Shown: positions 1-6,426, counted from the first letter of the stretch. The stretch: DNA of 14,413 nucleotides from Pleurocapsa sp. MO_226.B13 (GCA_030064795.1 JASJEI010000161.1:1-14413); one strand, 5' to 3'. Numbers and translations are program-made. The notes: a model not told the origin generated them from the letters alone.

Positions 1-519
1 AACTATCAGACGAAATCCAACAGCTTGAGAATGCGATCGCTCTGATCGCCGATGATGAATCTTTAAATGATGAAAATAAAGAAACTAAGCTACAAGAAGC
101 ATTTGCCCAGTGGCTTGAAACTGGCGATTCTTTCAAGGCAAAAGCCGAACAGGTAGCAAGATATATTAGACACACCGAAGCGATCGCCGAAGCGAGAAAG
201 ACCGAAGCCAGAAGAATTCGCGAACTAGCTTCTAAAGCAGAAAATCAAGCGGGTAGATTGAGAAAGTATTTAACGAATCAGATGATCCGGTCTAACGTTA
301 ATCGCATTGATGGAGTCTCGACTAAAATCAGTCTGCGTCAAAAACCATCTCAAGTATTGTTAAATATACCCCCCTGAAGAATTACCCGCTGAATATGTCA
401 GGGTCACTCACAAGCCAGATTTAACTAAGATTAAGGCGTTACTGAAAAGCGATACTGAAGGAGTAATTGATTGGGCATCTTTAAGTGAATCCCATCAGTA
501 CTCAGTAACTATCAGATAA
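1..519 (+). pseudogene. Siphovirus Gp157-family protein, 5'-partial and frameshifted
   Basis: The reading frame is open from the left edge (codons start at base 3) and encodes a long charged coiled-coil helix. It ends at a TGA at 375-377. The conserved C-terminal part of the family, starting PEELPAEYVRVTHKPDLTKI, continues in the next frame from about 373 to the TAA at 517-519. The switch falls in a run of six C (369-374); five C would restore one continuous frame (NIPPEELPAEYV). The order of coiled coil, a GxxRLKxYL-like stretch (GRLRKYL) and the xLPAEY segment fits Gp157 proteins, reported in phages and mobile elements and linked to phage resistance in streptococci. The N-terminus lies outside the window. 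This is probably a real inactivating indel, but a sequencing error or slippage in the C-run would leave a functional gene. Confidence 0.75.
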
Positions 520-608
520 TTATTGAGTTATGCGGTCACTTTATTATTCACTGCGATCGCTTCTTAAGTCAAAAACAATAGACTAAGATGATTGGTTGCG
601 TAAAAATA

Positions 609-761
609 TTATTGTTTAACTGAACTATCAACAAAGGAAATAGAACGATCAGCTGATTGACCATCTTTTGTTTCAATCCCGTTACGTATACTTCCCACTA
701 AATTAGATCCACCAGGATCTAGCTGCACCGTAACAATTCCTCCATCTAAAGTAATCATCAT
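609..761 (-). CDS. small hypothetical protein, 50 aa
   Basis: A short minus-strand frame starts at ATG 759-761, followed at once by a second ATG, and ends at TAA 609-611. The product begins MMITLDGGIVTVQLDPGG and ends VDSSVKQ. It is glycine-rich and beta-prone at the N-terminus, with no membrane segment or known motif. It lies 11 bases downstream of the recombinase fragment on the same strand and could share its transcript. I do not recognise the family. The in-frame double ATG, the compact length and the absence of a competing frame make it plausible but unproven. Confidence 0.4.
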   Translation of the reverse strand: MMITLDGGIVTVQLDPGGSNLVGSIRNGIETKDGQSADRSISFVDSSVKQ

Positions 762-772
762 TTTTTAAAAAA

Positions 773-1168
773 CTACCAACCAATTACCGATACTGCCTGT
801 TTCCTCTGTTCTGGAGACACCTCCAAATACCGTTGCAAAGTTCCTAAATCGTTATGACCCGATATCTCTTGAATATGTCTTAAAGGGATACCTGCATTGT
901 GCATCTGGGTCAGTGCTGTACGGCGAAAACTATGGGTACTAACTCCTTCTATTCCAATCCGTTTACAAGCAGCCCGCAGAATTTTATCCGCCATCGAACG
1001 ACTCAAAGCCAAACCTTTGCGACTGGGAAATAAGTGGAGATTATAGGGATTATCGGGGGGCTGATATTCAGACAAATACTGCTTTAAAGGAGCGGGAATA
1101 TCGATCGTGCGGGTTTTGAGCTTCCCTTTCGTGGTAGATTTGCGGAAGGCACTTATTATCTGTCCCAC
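773..1168 (-). pseudogene. tyrosine recombinase/integrase, C-terminal catalytic fragment
   Basis: The 131-residue product covers the last two-thirds of a phage-integrase catalytic domain. HSFRR supplies the H-x-x-R box (His79, Arg82), ISGHNDLGTLQRYLEV supplies the third-box His (His105) and the nucleophile Tyr114, and the lysine-rich beta-hairpin region (KGKLKTRTIDIP) is near the N-terminus. The first catalytic arginine, normally in a GLRxxE box before this hairpin, and the whole DNA-binding N-terminus are absent. The only available start is a GTG in the middle of the fold, and a stop lies a few codons upstream in frame. Related cyanobacterial recombinases are roughly 180 residues or longer. 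I read it as a 5'-truncated remnant, although the C-terminus appears natural. Its gene begins just past the terminator of the parM operon. Confidence 0.8.
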
Positions 1169-1193
1169 AGTTTGGTCAGATTAAATTATTCAA

Positions 1194-1232
1194 AACGCTC
1201 TACTGAGCGTTATTTAAGGCGATTGCCTTAAA
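1194..1232 (-). terminator. tandem hairpins after the parM operon
   Basis: Two adjacent perfect stem-loops follow the 134-residue gene on the minus strand. The first has 8-bp arms (1213-1220 and 1225-1232, TTTAAGGC/GCCTTAAA) with a 4-base loop. The second has 7-bp arms (1194-1200 and 1205-1211, AACGCTC/GAGCGTT) with a 4-base loop, followed on the minus strand by a T-rich stretch. The second resembles an intrinsic terminator, probably bidirectional because the plus side is also T-rich. It would separate the partition operon from the recombinase remnant. Confidence 0.55.
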
Positions 1233-1242
1233 ACAAAAACAC

Positions 1243-1647
1243 TTAAAAACCCATAGGATTTTCACGTCGCCGATACCGCCTCTCATCAAGCTCAGGGTCA
1301 AGCTCCGTCTCTGGTTCACATACATCATCAATTTCATCTGGGTAAGCAACAGAATAATGAGTTGGATGAAGAGACTGAGTCGTCTCTAGACTGGTTGAAG
1401 CATCCATGGACAACTCAGCATACTCTCGAATTGCTTTGACCCATGCCTCACAATCTGTCGCACAGCGAATTGCCATCTCTCGAAATTGAGGGTCATCTTT
1501 ATTCATAGCAAAAGGCAGAAACCGAGCCAATAAAGTCGCAGCAGCTAACTCTTGTTGATTGACAGGCCCCTTTTGCAAATGAGTAATCACAAGTCCTAAA
1601 GCACTATCAGGCGTAGCACGAAGTTTTAAATGTTTATCACTCCCCAT
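1243..1647 (-). CDS. candidate ParR-like partner of the plasmid ParM protein, 134 aa
   Basis: This ORF starts inside the end of the ParM-like gene: the ATG at 1645-1647 overlaps the upstream stop by 11 bases, indicating translational coupling and a shared function. The N-terminal two-thirds is predicted mostly helical (LKLRATPDSALGLVITHLQ, then an LLARFLPFAM and a CATDCEAWVKAIREY segment). The C-terminal third is disordered and acidic and ends in a basic RRYRRRENPMGF tail. In known type II partition systems the gene after parM encodes a small DNA-binding adaptor, ParR, of similar length. No ribbon-helix-helix can be claimed confidently here, so the adaptor role rests on position and size alone. 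I know of no characterised family for the sequence itself. Confidence 0.55.
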   Translation of the reverse strand: MGSDKHLKLRATPDSALGLVITHLQKGPVNQQELAAATLLARFLPFAMNKDDPQFREMAIRCATDCEAWVKAIREYAELSMDASTSLETTQSLHPTHYSVAYPDEIDDVCEPETELDPELDERRYRRRENPMGF

Positions 1648-2926
1648 CTTTAATTACCTCCCCTGTATTACGATCTAAAATCTTACTGAGGTCATATTCG
1701 GCAAAATCCACGAAAAAACCCCAGGCATCGGCAAATCTACTAGCCAAAGAGTCCCTCATAAACCGCTCTTTTCCTGGAACATCACACCATAGTAAATATT
1801 TTTTTAGCTGTTCGGCGGAGTCAGTATACAAACTTTCAGCCTCATTTGAACGAGCATAGTTGTCCAACTGATTCGATAGTAAATCGTAACTTCCTCCAGC
1901 AAATACAAACGCATCTATCTCTTTGATTCGCGGAAGAATTTCTTCTAACCAATTCTTCAAAAGACGACCATATTCATTCAAACTGGTATTATAGGCGTTC
2001 TTAATTTTTTCTGATTCGATTTGAATTGATTCGGGAGAATTCGATTTGACCAAAGAGACAAAATTGATCGTTGCCAACTTCTCTCTGTAGGTAAAGTAGG
2101 TTTTATTACTGCTAACTCTTCTATAAGACTCGTCAAAATCATTTTTGATCGCCTTCAATATATCCTCTCGCGATAACCCAGGGACTTTTTCAATCAATTT
2201 ATCCAATAAAGTATAGAAACCCAGATCTGTCGTACCGCTTTCTGGTTTACTTACAGTTCCTCGACGGAGAAACAAACAGCTAGTATTGCGATAACCCAGC
2301 ATAACTATCGCTGTATTACCTTCCTTAAATTTCTTGGCATTATTGCCTCGATGAGCAGTCATAGCAATGCCATAACCTTCAGGCATACACAAAAAATCTG
2401 ACAACTTGACTCTAAACCTTTGGGTTTGAAAATAAAAACTTGATAAAGCAGATTTCAACTCAACTGACCAATCTTGTTCTAACCGATATTCACTTAATGG
2501 AAGTAGTACTCCCAATTCTAAATTAAAACTGCTACCTAACTTTTCACGCTTCGCGATTGCTCCAATACTTCCAAGAAGCTTAAACATTAGAGATTCATGC
2601 TTGAGTTTTTTGATACTGGTTTTAGCAAGTTGATTTCTAGCTACGAAACCTACCGCATGACATTCTCCCGACTTGGATAGTCTCACCCAAGCATTATCTT
2701 CAGGCAAACCCATACCATTATCAATCGGTAAGGATTCAGCACTCTCACTCGGCAAAGACAGATATTCTGCTCCCATTGTCATCCACTTCACCGTGCCGTT
2801 GTTAACAACATAAAGAATCTTTGATAGTGAAGTACCAGGATCGAAAACTACCGTAAGATGATTTTTTAGTTTCGATTTGGCTTTTGGTTTGGATGAATTA
2901 TCAGGATCGGTCTTATCAGAATTCAT
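1637..2926 (-). CDS. ParM/StbA-like actin-fold plasmid segregation ATPase
   Basis: The 429-residue product has the layout of the actin-like segregation ATPases that polymerise to push plasmid copies apart. The phosphate-1 loop is VVFDPGTSLSK (Asp29), after a basic lysine-rich N-terminus. The second nucleotide-binding segment is AIVMLGYRNTSCLFL (about residues 206-220), with TTDLGFYTLLDKL just after it. The adenosine motif is FVFAGGSYDLL (Gly344-Gly345). The phosphate-2 position usually held by Asp is Met209; an LGYRN/FGHRN-type sequence here is, to my recollection, usual for cyanobacterial members. The start at ATG 2924-2926 precedes the first motif by a normal margin, and no strong ribosome-binding site is visible. 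It heads an operon with the overlapping 134-residue gene, and repeat-rich DNA lies directly upstream. The family call is strong; partition function is inferred. Confidence 0.85.
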   Translation of the reverse strand: MNSDKTDPDNSSKPKAKSKLKNHLTVVFDPGTSLSKILYVVNNGTVKWMTMGAEYLSLPSESAESLPIDNGMGLPEDNAWVRLSKSGECHAVGFVARNQLAKTSIKKLKHESLMFKLLGSIGAIAKREKLGSSFNLELGVLLPLSEYRLEQDWSVELKSALSSFYFQTQRFRVKLSDFLCMPEGYGIAMTAHRGNNAKKFKEGNTAIVMLGYRNTSCLFLRRGTVSKPESGTTDLGFYTLLDKLIEKVPGLSREDILKAIKNDFDESYRRVSSNKTYFTYREKLATINFVSLVKSNSPESIQIESEKIKNAYNTSLNEYGRLLKNWLEEILPRIKEIDAFVFAGGSYDLLSNQLDNYARSNEAESLYTDSAEQLKKYLLWCDVPGKERFMRDSLASRFADAWGFFVDFAEYDLSKILDRNTGEVIKDGE

Positions 2927-2990
2927 TTGCTCAAAATATTTATAACTGTATTGATAGTTTGCCCAAAATCACCTCTTTTCTTTAACCTCA

Positions 2991-3125
2991 ACTAAAGCGC
3001 ACAAGAGCGCACGCTTTATTTATTGATGCGCGTTTTAAATAAGAATTCATTTAATCTAACAGCTTTATTCAAATACTAATCGCGAAAAACTCAAAAACGT
3101 TTGATACGCCAACGTGCGCTTTAGT
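2991..3125. promoter_or_regulatory. candidate parC-like centromere/operator repeats upstream of parM
   Basis: The 12-mer ACTAAAGCGCAC at 2991-3002 recurs as its exact inverse at 3114-3125. AGCGCAC occurs as a direct repeat at 2996-3002 and 3006-3012, with a third, inverted copy at 3114-3120. A 7-bp inverted repeat (TAAAGCG at 2993-2999, CGCTTTA at 3012-3018) overlaps the first copy. Type II partition loci place their centromere, an array of short repeats, directly upstream of parM, where it also serves as the operator. The position and repeats fit; the copy number is low for a classical parC, so this is tentative. Confidence 0.45.
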
Positions 3126-3357
3126 AACTTTTTAGGTCGTTCGTTATTACTAAAATTATCGATTTATCGTCAACTTTTAGATGGAAAACTAGACTCGTAT
3201 ACTGATTAAATAATCTGAATTAAAATTCTGGCGAGCGAGTTTAGTATTATCCTTAAAAATCAAATCTTTATAAACCGATTAAATTCTTTTTTATAGCTTT
3301 ACCCAATTAATTATTAAAGAAGTTAGCCTCGATTTAACTAATACCAAATACGGTTGT
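3126..3357. other. AT-rich gene-free spacer
   Basis: No credible gene, iteron array or transfer RNA is visible. The stretch is strongly AT-rich with stops in all frames. It separates the divergent partition and mobilization transcription units and could hold promoters for both, but no convincing -35/-10 pair stands out. Confidence 0.6.
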
Positions 3358-3361
3358 TAAG

Positions 3362-3478
3362 CTGTTTAAGCCAGCCGACCCTTGTGTTGTACAAAATACT
3401 ACATTTATGGGTAACAAAGGTCGGGCTGGCGGGGGAAAGGATTCCCCTCGACCCCTTCTGGCGACTCGTCAGGGGCAA
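3362..3478 (-). other. putative origin of transfer (oriT), ColE1-type nick core
   Basis: A long imperfect inverted repeat has arms 3370-3388 and 3413-3430 (outer GCCAGCC/GGCTGGC, then GACC/GGTC, then an A/T-rich extension) and a 24-base loop. At its left foot the bottom strand reads GGCTGGCTTAAAC, containing CTGGCTTA (complement of 3367-3374). This is the core around the ColE1 nick, CTGG^CTTA, which would put the nick opposite 3370/3371. A GC-rich tract with two small hairpins (GGGGA/TCCCC near 3432-3447; CCCCT/AGGGG near 3453-3476) follows before mobC. The location directly upstream of mobC-mobA is typical. With bottom-strand nicking the mob genes would enter the recipient last, as is usual. 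The nick is inferred by motif similarity, not demonstrated. Confidence 0.7.
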
Positions 3479-3481
3479 ATA

Positions 3482-3508
3482 GGTCAAAACACGGTCAACA
3501 CGGTTAAT
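3482..3508 (+). repeat. short imperfect tandem repeats before mobC
   Basis: GGTCAAAACAC, GGTCAACAC and GGTTAAT follow each other directly, 24 bases before the mobC start. Such short phased repeats could bind MobC or form an autoregulatory operator; there is no direct evidence for either. Confidence 0.35.
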
Positions 3509-3531
3509 TAATTGAATATAACAACTTATTT

Positions 3532-3891
3532 ATGATGTCTACTAAAGTCAATAAAACTAATCATATCGGGATCAGAGCCACTGATGCTGAAAAGCTCGAT
3601 TGGGAGCTAAAAGCCCATGCCGAGGGTTTAAAAGTCTCTCAGCTTGCCCGTGCTTTATTGAATAATTATTCAAATAGTCATGGTTCTAATTCGCGATCGC
3701 CTTTAAGTAAAGTAGGGGACAAGAGATCGCGACAGGAATTCATACGACAGGTAGCTCGTATCGGTAATAATCTCAATCAGATTGCTCGTTGGGCTAATAC
3801 TTACAAAGGTGCAGCAGAAGCGACGCAGGTGATTTCCAGTTTGGCGCGAATTGAATCGTCTTTACTTGCCTTAGATCGTCGTGCTGGTTAA
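3532..3891 (+). CDS. mobC: MobC-family relaxosome accessory protein
   Basis: The 119-residue product has a ribbon-helix-helix-like N-terminus (about residues 8-45: HIGIRATDAEKLDWELKAHA, then a VSQLARALLNN helix). The MobC signature follows at about 66-115: RQEFIRQVARIGNNLNQIARWAN and a leucine-rich helix. MobC proteins bind oriT, help open the DNA at nic and assist the relaxase. It overlaps the relaxase start by 11 bases, so the two are co-translated. Tandem ATG codons (3532 and 3535) are both possible starts, and no clear ribosome-binding site is visible. The putative oriT lies directly upstream. The call is firm from both sequence and context. Confidence 0.92.
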   Translation: MMSTKVNKTNHIGIRATDAEKLDWELKAHAEGLKVSQLARALLNNYSNSHGSNSRSPLSKVGDKRSRQEFIRQVARIGNNLNQIARWANTYKGAAEATQVISSLARIESSLLALDRRAG

Positions 3892-5881
3892 GTTTTTTGC
3901 AAGAGGTACTGGTAGCGGTCGTGGGCCAGTGGAATATATCACTCGCAGAAACGATCCGAGTACGGGTAAGTTGCGCTATCCAGCCCCAGAAGTACTCAGA
4001 GGTAATCCTGTAATTACCCGTCGCTTAATTGACTCATTAGAGTTTAAACATAAGTATCGTAGTGGCGTACTCAGCTTCGCCCCAGAAGATGCTCCAACTG
4101 ACCGAGAGATTGAAGCAGTAATTGATTCTTTTGAAAAATACGCTTTTGCGGGACTTTCCAAAGATGCTTATAACACTCTTTGGGTCAAACATACTCATAC
4201 GGGTTCTAACCGAGTAGAGCTACACTTTGTTACTCCCAGAGTCGAACTATATACGGGCAAAAGCCTCAATATTGCTCCTCCAGGCTGGCACGGTTATTTC
4301 AAACCTTGGCAAACGTCTTGGAATATTAGGCAAGGATGGGCAAGACCCGATGACCCGACCAGAAAGAGAGATTATGAACCAGGCTTCATCGCTTTAATTA
4401 ATGCCGAGCGTGAAGCCAAGGGCGATGAACCCATTGCCGATACAAGACAACTCCTGACGGAGTATGTACTAGAGAGAGTAACGGCAGGGTTGGTTACGGG
4501 TCGTGACGACATTATTAATTTGTTTAAAGAAGAATTGGGTCTGGAGATTACTAGGAAAGGTAAGAATTACATAACCGTCCTAGACCCCGAAACAGATAAA
4601 AGATATCGCTTAAAAGGAAAACTTTATGAACGAGAATTTAGACCTCAACCAGAGATTACAGCAGAAATTAGATCGGGAACGACAACTAGTTCGAGATTTA
4701 ACTCAGAGGAGTTACGGCAAATTAGAGCGAGAATTAGAAGCAATTACCAGTACCGCTATAAATACCATCAAGAAAGATATGCAGCGTCAACAGTCAATAC
4801 TGACCTCGATCGTGGGCAAGTTCTGGTTGATGCCAGCGGGGGTGGGGTTGAGCCTCTGTTTGGGTATCTCCTTCGGCAGTTGGGGGATGACTTCATATCT
4901 GTCGAGTCGGATCGAATCAAAACAGAGGACCTTGGATTACCTGGAAGAGAAGATCGATTCGGGAGTAATAGAGATAAAACAGCAGCAACAAACTTTAGAG
5001 TCAATCCAGTTTCAGACAGCAGGAGTAACGATTACTCAGACAGACAACGGAACATTTCTGACTCTGCCGACGAACTCGACATTAACTCCTGGCTGGCAAT
5101 GCCAGGGAAAACCCTGTCTGAAACTGGAGTCCTAAAGGATACCGCTACGCATATAGATGATGAGCGAACTGGAAAACAGATTAATGACCGCTTTAGAAAA
5201 GTTAGCGCAGCAGTACAAGCAGGACATGACGAACTTGTCCCACAAATACAGCACGGACATGAATCGGTTGTCGATGCAGAACAAGCAGCTTCAAACTCAA
5301 GTAATGGGTTTGAACTCACAAGTGCAGGGCTTAAACGGGCAAATCGAACAGTTGAAGAGATCCAACAACAAACTGATTTCAATCTTCCAAGAGTCAGGGG
5401 AAATTTAAAGCAAAGAAAAGTTAAACAACTGGAGCGGTTTAAAACTGAGATTAATTTGGTTGAATACGCGACTAGTATGGGATATAAATATCTGTCTGAT
5501 GAGTCGAGTCCAATTAGCGCAGTGCTGCGTCATGGCTCAGGAGACAAAATATTAGTTGCCACTGACACCGAAAATCGCGGTATTTATTTTTCCCTTAATG
5601 ATGATAGGGACAAGGGTACGATTATCGATCTCGTGCAGCATCGGCTTAATTTAAACTTGGGTGAGGTGAGGAAGGAGCTACGTCCCTGGCTGAGTCATGA
5701 CGCTCGCAAAGCGTACCCTTCGGGTAATCGCTCAGATGAAGGCAATCAGGTTAAACCTGAACCCACAGGTAGAGATCAAATCAATGAATGTTTTATAAGG
5801 CTAAAAAATCTCAATCAGCCACAACCCCAGCCACCTAAACCAAAACCGAAACAGAAGAAACGAAGCCAACTACAGCTTTAA
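3881..5881 (+). CDS. mobA: MobA relaxase, ColE1/MOB-HEN group, with extra C-terminal domain
   Basis: The relaxase cuts oriT and stays covalently attached to the 5' end of the transferred strand. The GTG start gives MLVKFFARGTGSGRGPVEY, nearly collinear with ColE1 MbeA and placing the catalytic tyrosine at residue 19 as in MbeA. The metal-site motif is HTHTGSNRVELHF, with His104, Glu113 and His115. ColE1 has Asn at the last position, and two residues are inserted before the Glu. The relaxase domain spans about residues 1-200. Residues about 249-509 are a low-complexity linker whose DNA also encodes two nested genes. Residues about 520-604 (EINLVEYATSMGY ... GIYFSLNDDRDKGTIIDLVQ) resemble the degenerate primase-like or DUF3991-type module found in some relaxases, and a Pro/Lys-rich tail ends the protein. 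At 666 residues it exceeds MbeA (about 520). The reading frame is intact. Confidence 0.93.
   Translation: MLVKFFARGTGSGRGPVEYITRRNDPSTGKLRYPAPEVLRGNPVITRRLIDSLEFKHKYRSGVLSFAPEDAPTDREIEAVIDSFEKYAFAGLSKDAYNTLWVKHTHTGSNRVELHFVTPRVELYTGKSLNIAPPGWHGYFKPWQTSWNIRQGWARPDDPTRKRDYEPGFIALINAEREAKGDEPIADTRQLLTEYVLERVTAGLVTGRDDIINLFKEELGLEITRKGKNYITVLDPETDKRYRLKGKLYEREFRPQPEITAEIRSGTTTSSRFNSEELRQIRARIRSNYQYRYKYHQERYAASTVNTDLDRGQVLVDASGGGVEPLFGYLLRQLGDDFISVESDRIKTEDLGLPGREDRFGSNRDKTAATNFRVNPVSDSRSNDYSDRQRNISDSADELDINSWLAMPGKTLSETGVLKDTATHIDDERTGKQINDRFRKVSAAVQAGHDELVPQIQHGHESVVDAEQAASNSSNGFELTSAGLKRANRTVEEIQQQTDFNLPRVRGNLKQRKVKQLERFKTEINLVEYATSMGYKYLSDESSPISAVLRHGSGDKILVATDTENRGIYFSLNDDRDKGTIIDLVQHRLNLNLGEVRKELRPWLSHDARKAYPSGNRSDEGNQVKPEPTGRDQINECFIRLKNLNQPQPQPPKPKPKQKKRSQLQL
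4626..5135 (+). CDS. mobB: MobB (MbeB-like), nested inside mobA
   Basis: This 169-residue frame lies completely within mobA, shifted +1, and starts at an ATG with an AAGGA ribosome-binding site 6-7 bases upstream. The product has a helical, coiled-coil-prone N-terminus (1-60), one hydrophobic segment (about 67-92, FWLMPAGVGLSLCLGISFG...), a second helix (about 93-130) and a short C-terminal domain with NGTFLTLP (141-148), Trp157, Cys159 and Cys164. This architecture matches MbeB/MobB of ColE1-like plasmids, which is nested in mobA in the same way and helps the relaxosome dock at the membrane-bound transfer apparatus. The specific motif match, ribosome-binding site and collinear order with mobD make a chance open frame unlikely. 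Confidence 0.85.
   Translation: MNENLDLNQRLQQKLDRERQLVRDLTQRSYGKLERELEAITSTAINTIKKDMQRQQSILTSIVGKFWLMPAGVGLSLCLGISFGSWGMTSYLSSRIESKQRTLDYLEEKIDSGVIEIKQQQQTLESIQFQTAGVTITQTDNGTFLTLPTNSTLTPGWQCQGKPCLKLES
5157..5408 (+). CDS. mobD: MobD (MbeD-like) coiled-coil protein, nested inside mobA
   Basis: This 83-residue frame is in the same +1 register as mobB and begins 21 bases after its stop, still inside mobA. It starts with two ATG codons behind an AAGGAT sequence. The product begins MMSELENRLMTALEKLAQQY, close to ColE1 MbeD (a TELENxLLxALExL-type start as I recall it), and continues as one long glutamine- and leucine-rich helix (QTQVMGLNSQVQGLNGQIEQL). MbeD is a small helical protein needed for ColE1 mobilization and is linked to entry exclusion in some relatives. 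The conserved order mobA(mobB, mobD) supports the call. Its exact biochemical role is not known. Confidence 0.8.
   Translation: MMSELENRLMTALEKLAQQYKQDMTNLSHKYSTDMNRLSMQNKQLQTQVMGLNSQVQGLNGQIEQLKRSNNKLISIFQESGEI
5701..5731 (+). repeat. small in-frame double hairpin in mobA
   Basis: CGCT/AGCG (5701-5704 and 5710-5713) forms one small stem. TACCC/GGGTA (5714-5718 and 5722-5726, loop TTC) forms another, flanked by GCG and CGC. The segment encodes ARKAYPSGNRS in the tail after the folded C-terminal domain. It resembles short palindromic repeats scattered through cyanobacterial genomes and sits where an insertion would do little harm. Confidence 0.4.
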
Positions 5882-5943
5882 TCATAATTAATTGTTTATT
5901 AAAATCTAAGAAACTGGTTACCTTCGTAGGCGGAAGATAGATA

Positions 5944-6321
5944 ATGGGTAAAACCAATAAAAAGCCAAAATATCCAGCAAATGAAAAAAATTGGATATTT
6001 ACAGGATGTGATGAAAATATTGCTCTGGGAACTTTACCTGAATGTTTGTCGATGGCAGGAGTTACATCAAAAGCTCAGTATAAAAAGACTTATATAGATC
6101 CTCTCAAGTCGGAAAATCTATCAGAGTCCAAAAAGCAAAGTCTAAGAACAAATATGTGTATGGAGCGGGTTGAAATTAATGACTCGTTGTACCAAAAATT
6201 ATATAGAAAAGCTCTCCGGCTTGGAAAAATTGAGATTGATTTAGACTCATCTGGATGGGTTAGTCACGAAATAGAATACAATTTATTACGAGCCAATTTA
6301 TTACGAGAAAATGGCTATTGA
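5944..6321 (+). CDS. hypothetical protein downstream of mobA, 125 aa
   Basis: The ATG is preceded by GGAAG about 10 bases upstream, a good ribosome-binding site, and the frame is clean to a TGA at 6319-6321. The product has a lysine-rich N-terminus, then NWIFTGCDENIALGTLPECLSMAG and two likely helical segments. It has three scattered cysteines without a zinc-finger pattern and no membrane segment. It lies 62 bases after mobA on the same strand and may be carried with the mobilization module. I do not recognise the family and assign no function. Confidence 0.65.
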   Translation: MGKTNKKPKYPANEKNWIFTGCDENIALGTLPECLSMAGVTSKAQYKKTYIDPLKSENLSESKKQSLRTNMCMERVEINDSLYQKLYRKALRLGKIEIDLDSSGWVSHEIEYNLLRANLLRENGY

Positions 6322-6426
6322 TGATGAGAGCAGCGAACTGAATTCTCGACTGGGATCGAAAAGCAGAATCAACGCTCCTACGATAGACTAAGCACCAATT
6401 TTTCTAAAATAAGTAGATACAAGGTA

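Noticed and set aside
3126..3357. Replication origin with iterons
   Set aside because: The stretch is AT-rich, but no regular repeat of iteron length was found, and no rep gene is in the window.
3432..3476. GC-rich hairpins before mobC as an intrinsic terminator
   Set aside because: No T-run follows either stem, and the position between the nick core and mobC fits oriT structure better.
4768..5382. Minus-strand open frames opposite mobA/mobB/mobD
   Set aside because: Their serine/cysteine-rich low-complexity products look like reverse-frame translation. The plus strand already carries two supported frames here.
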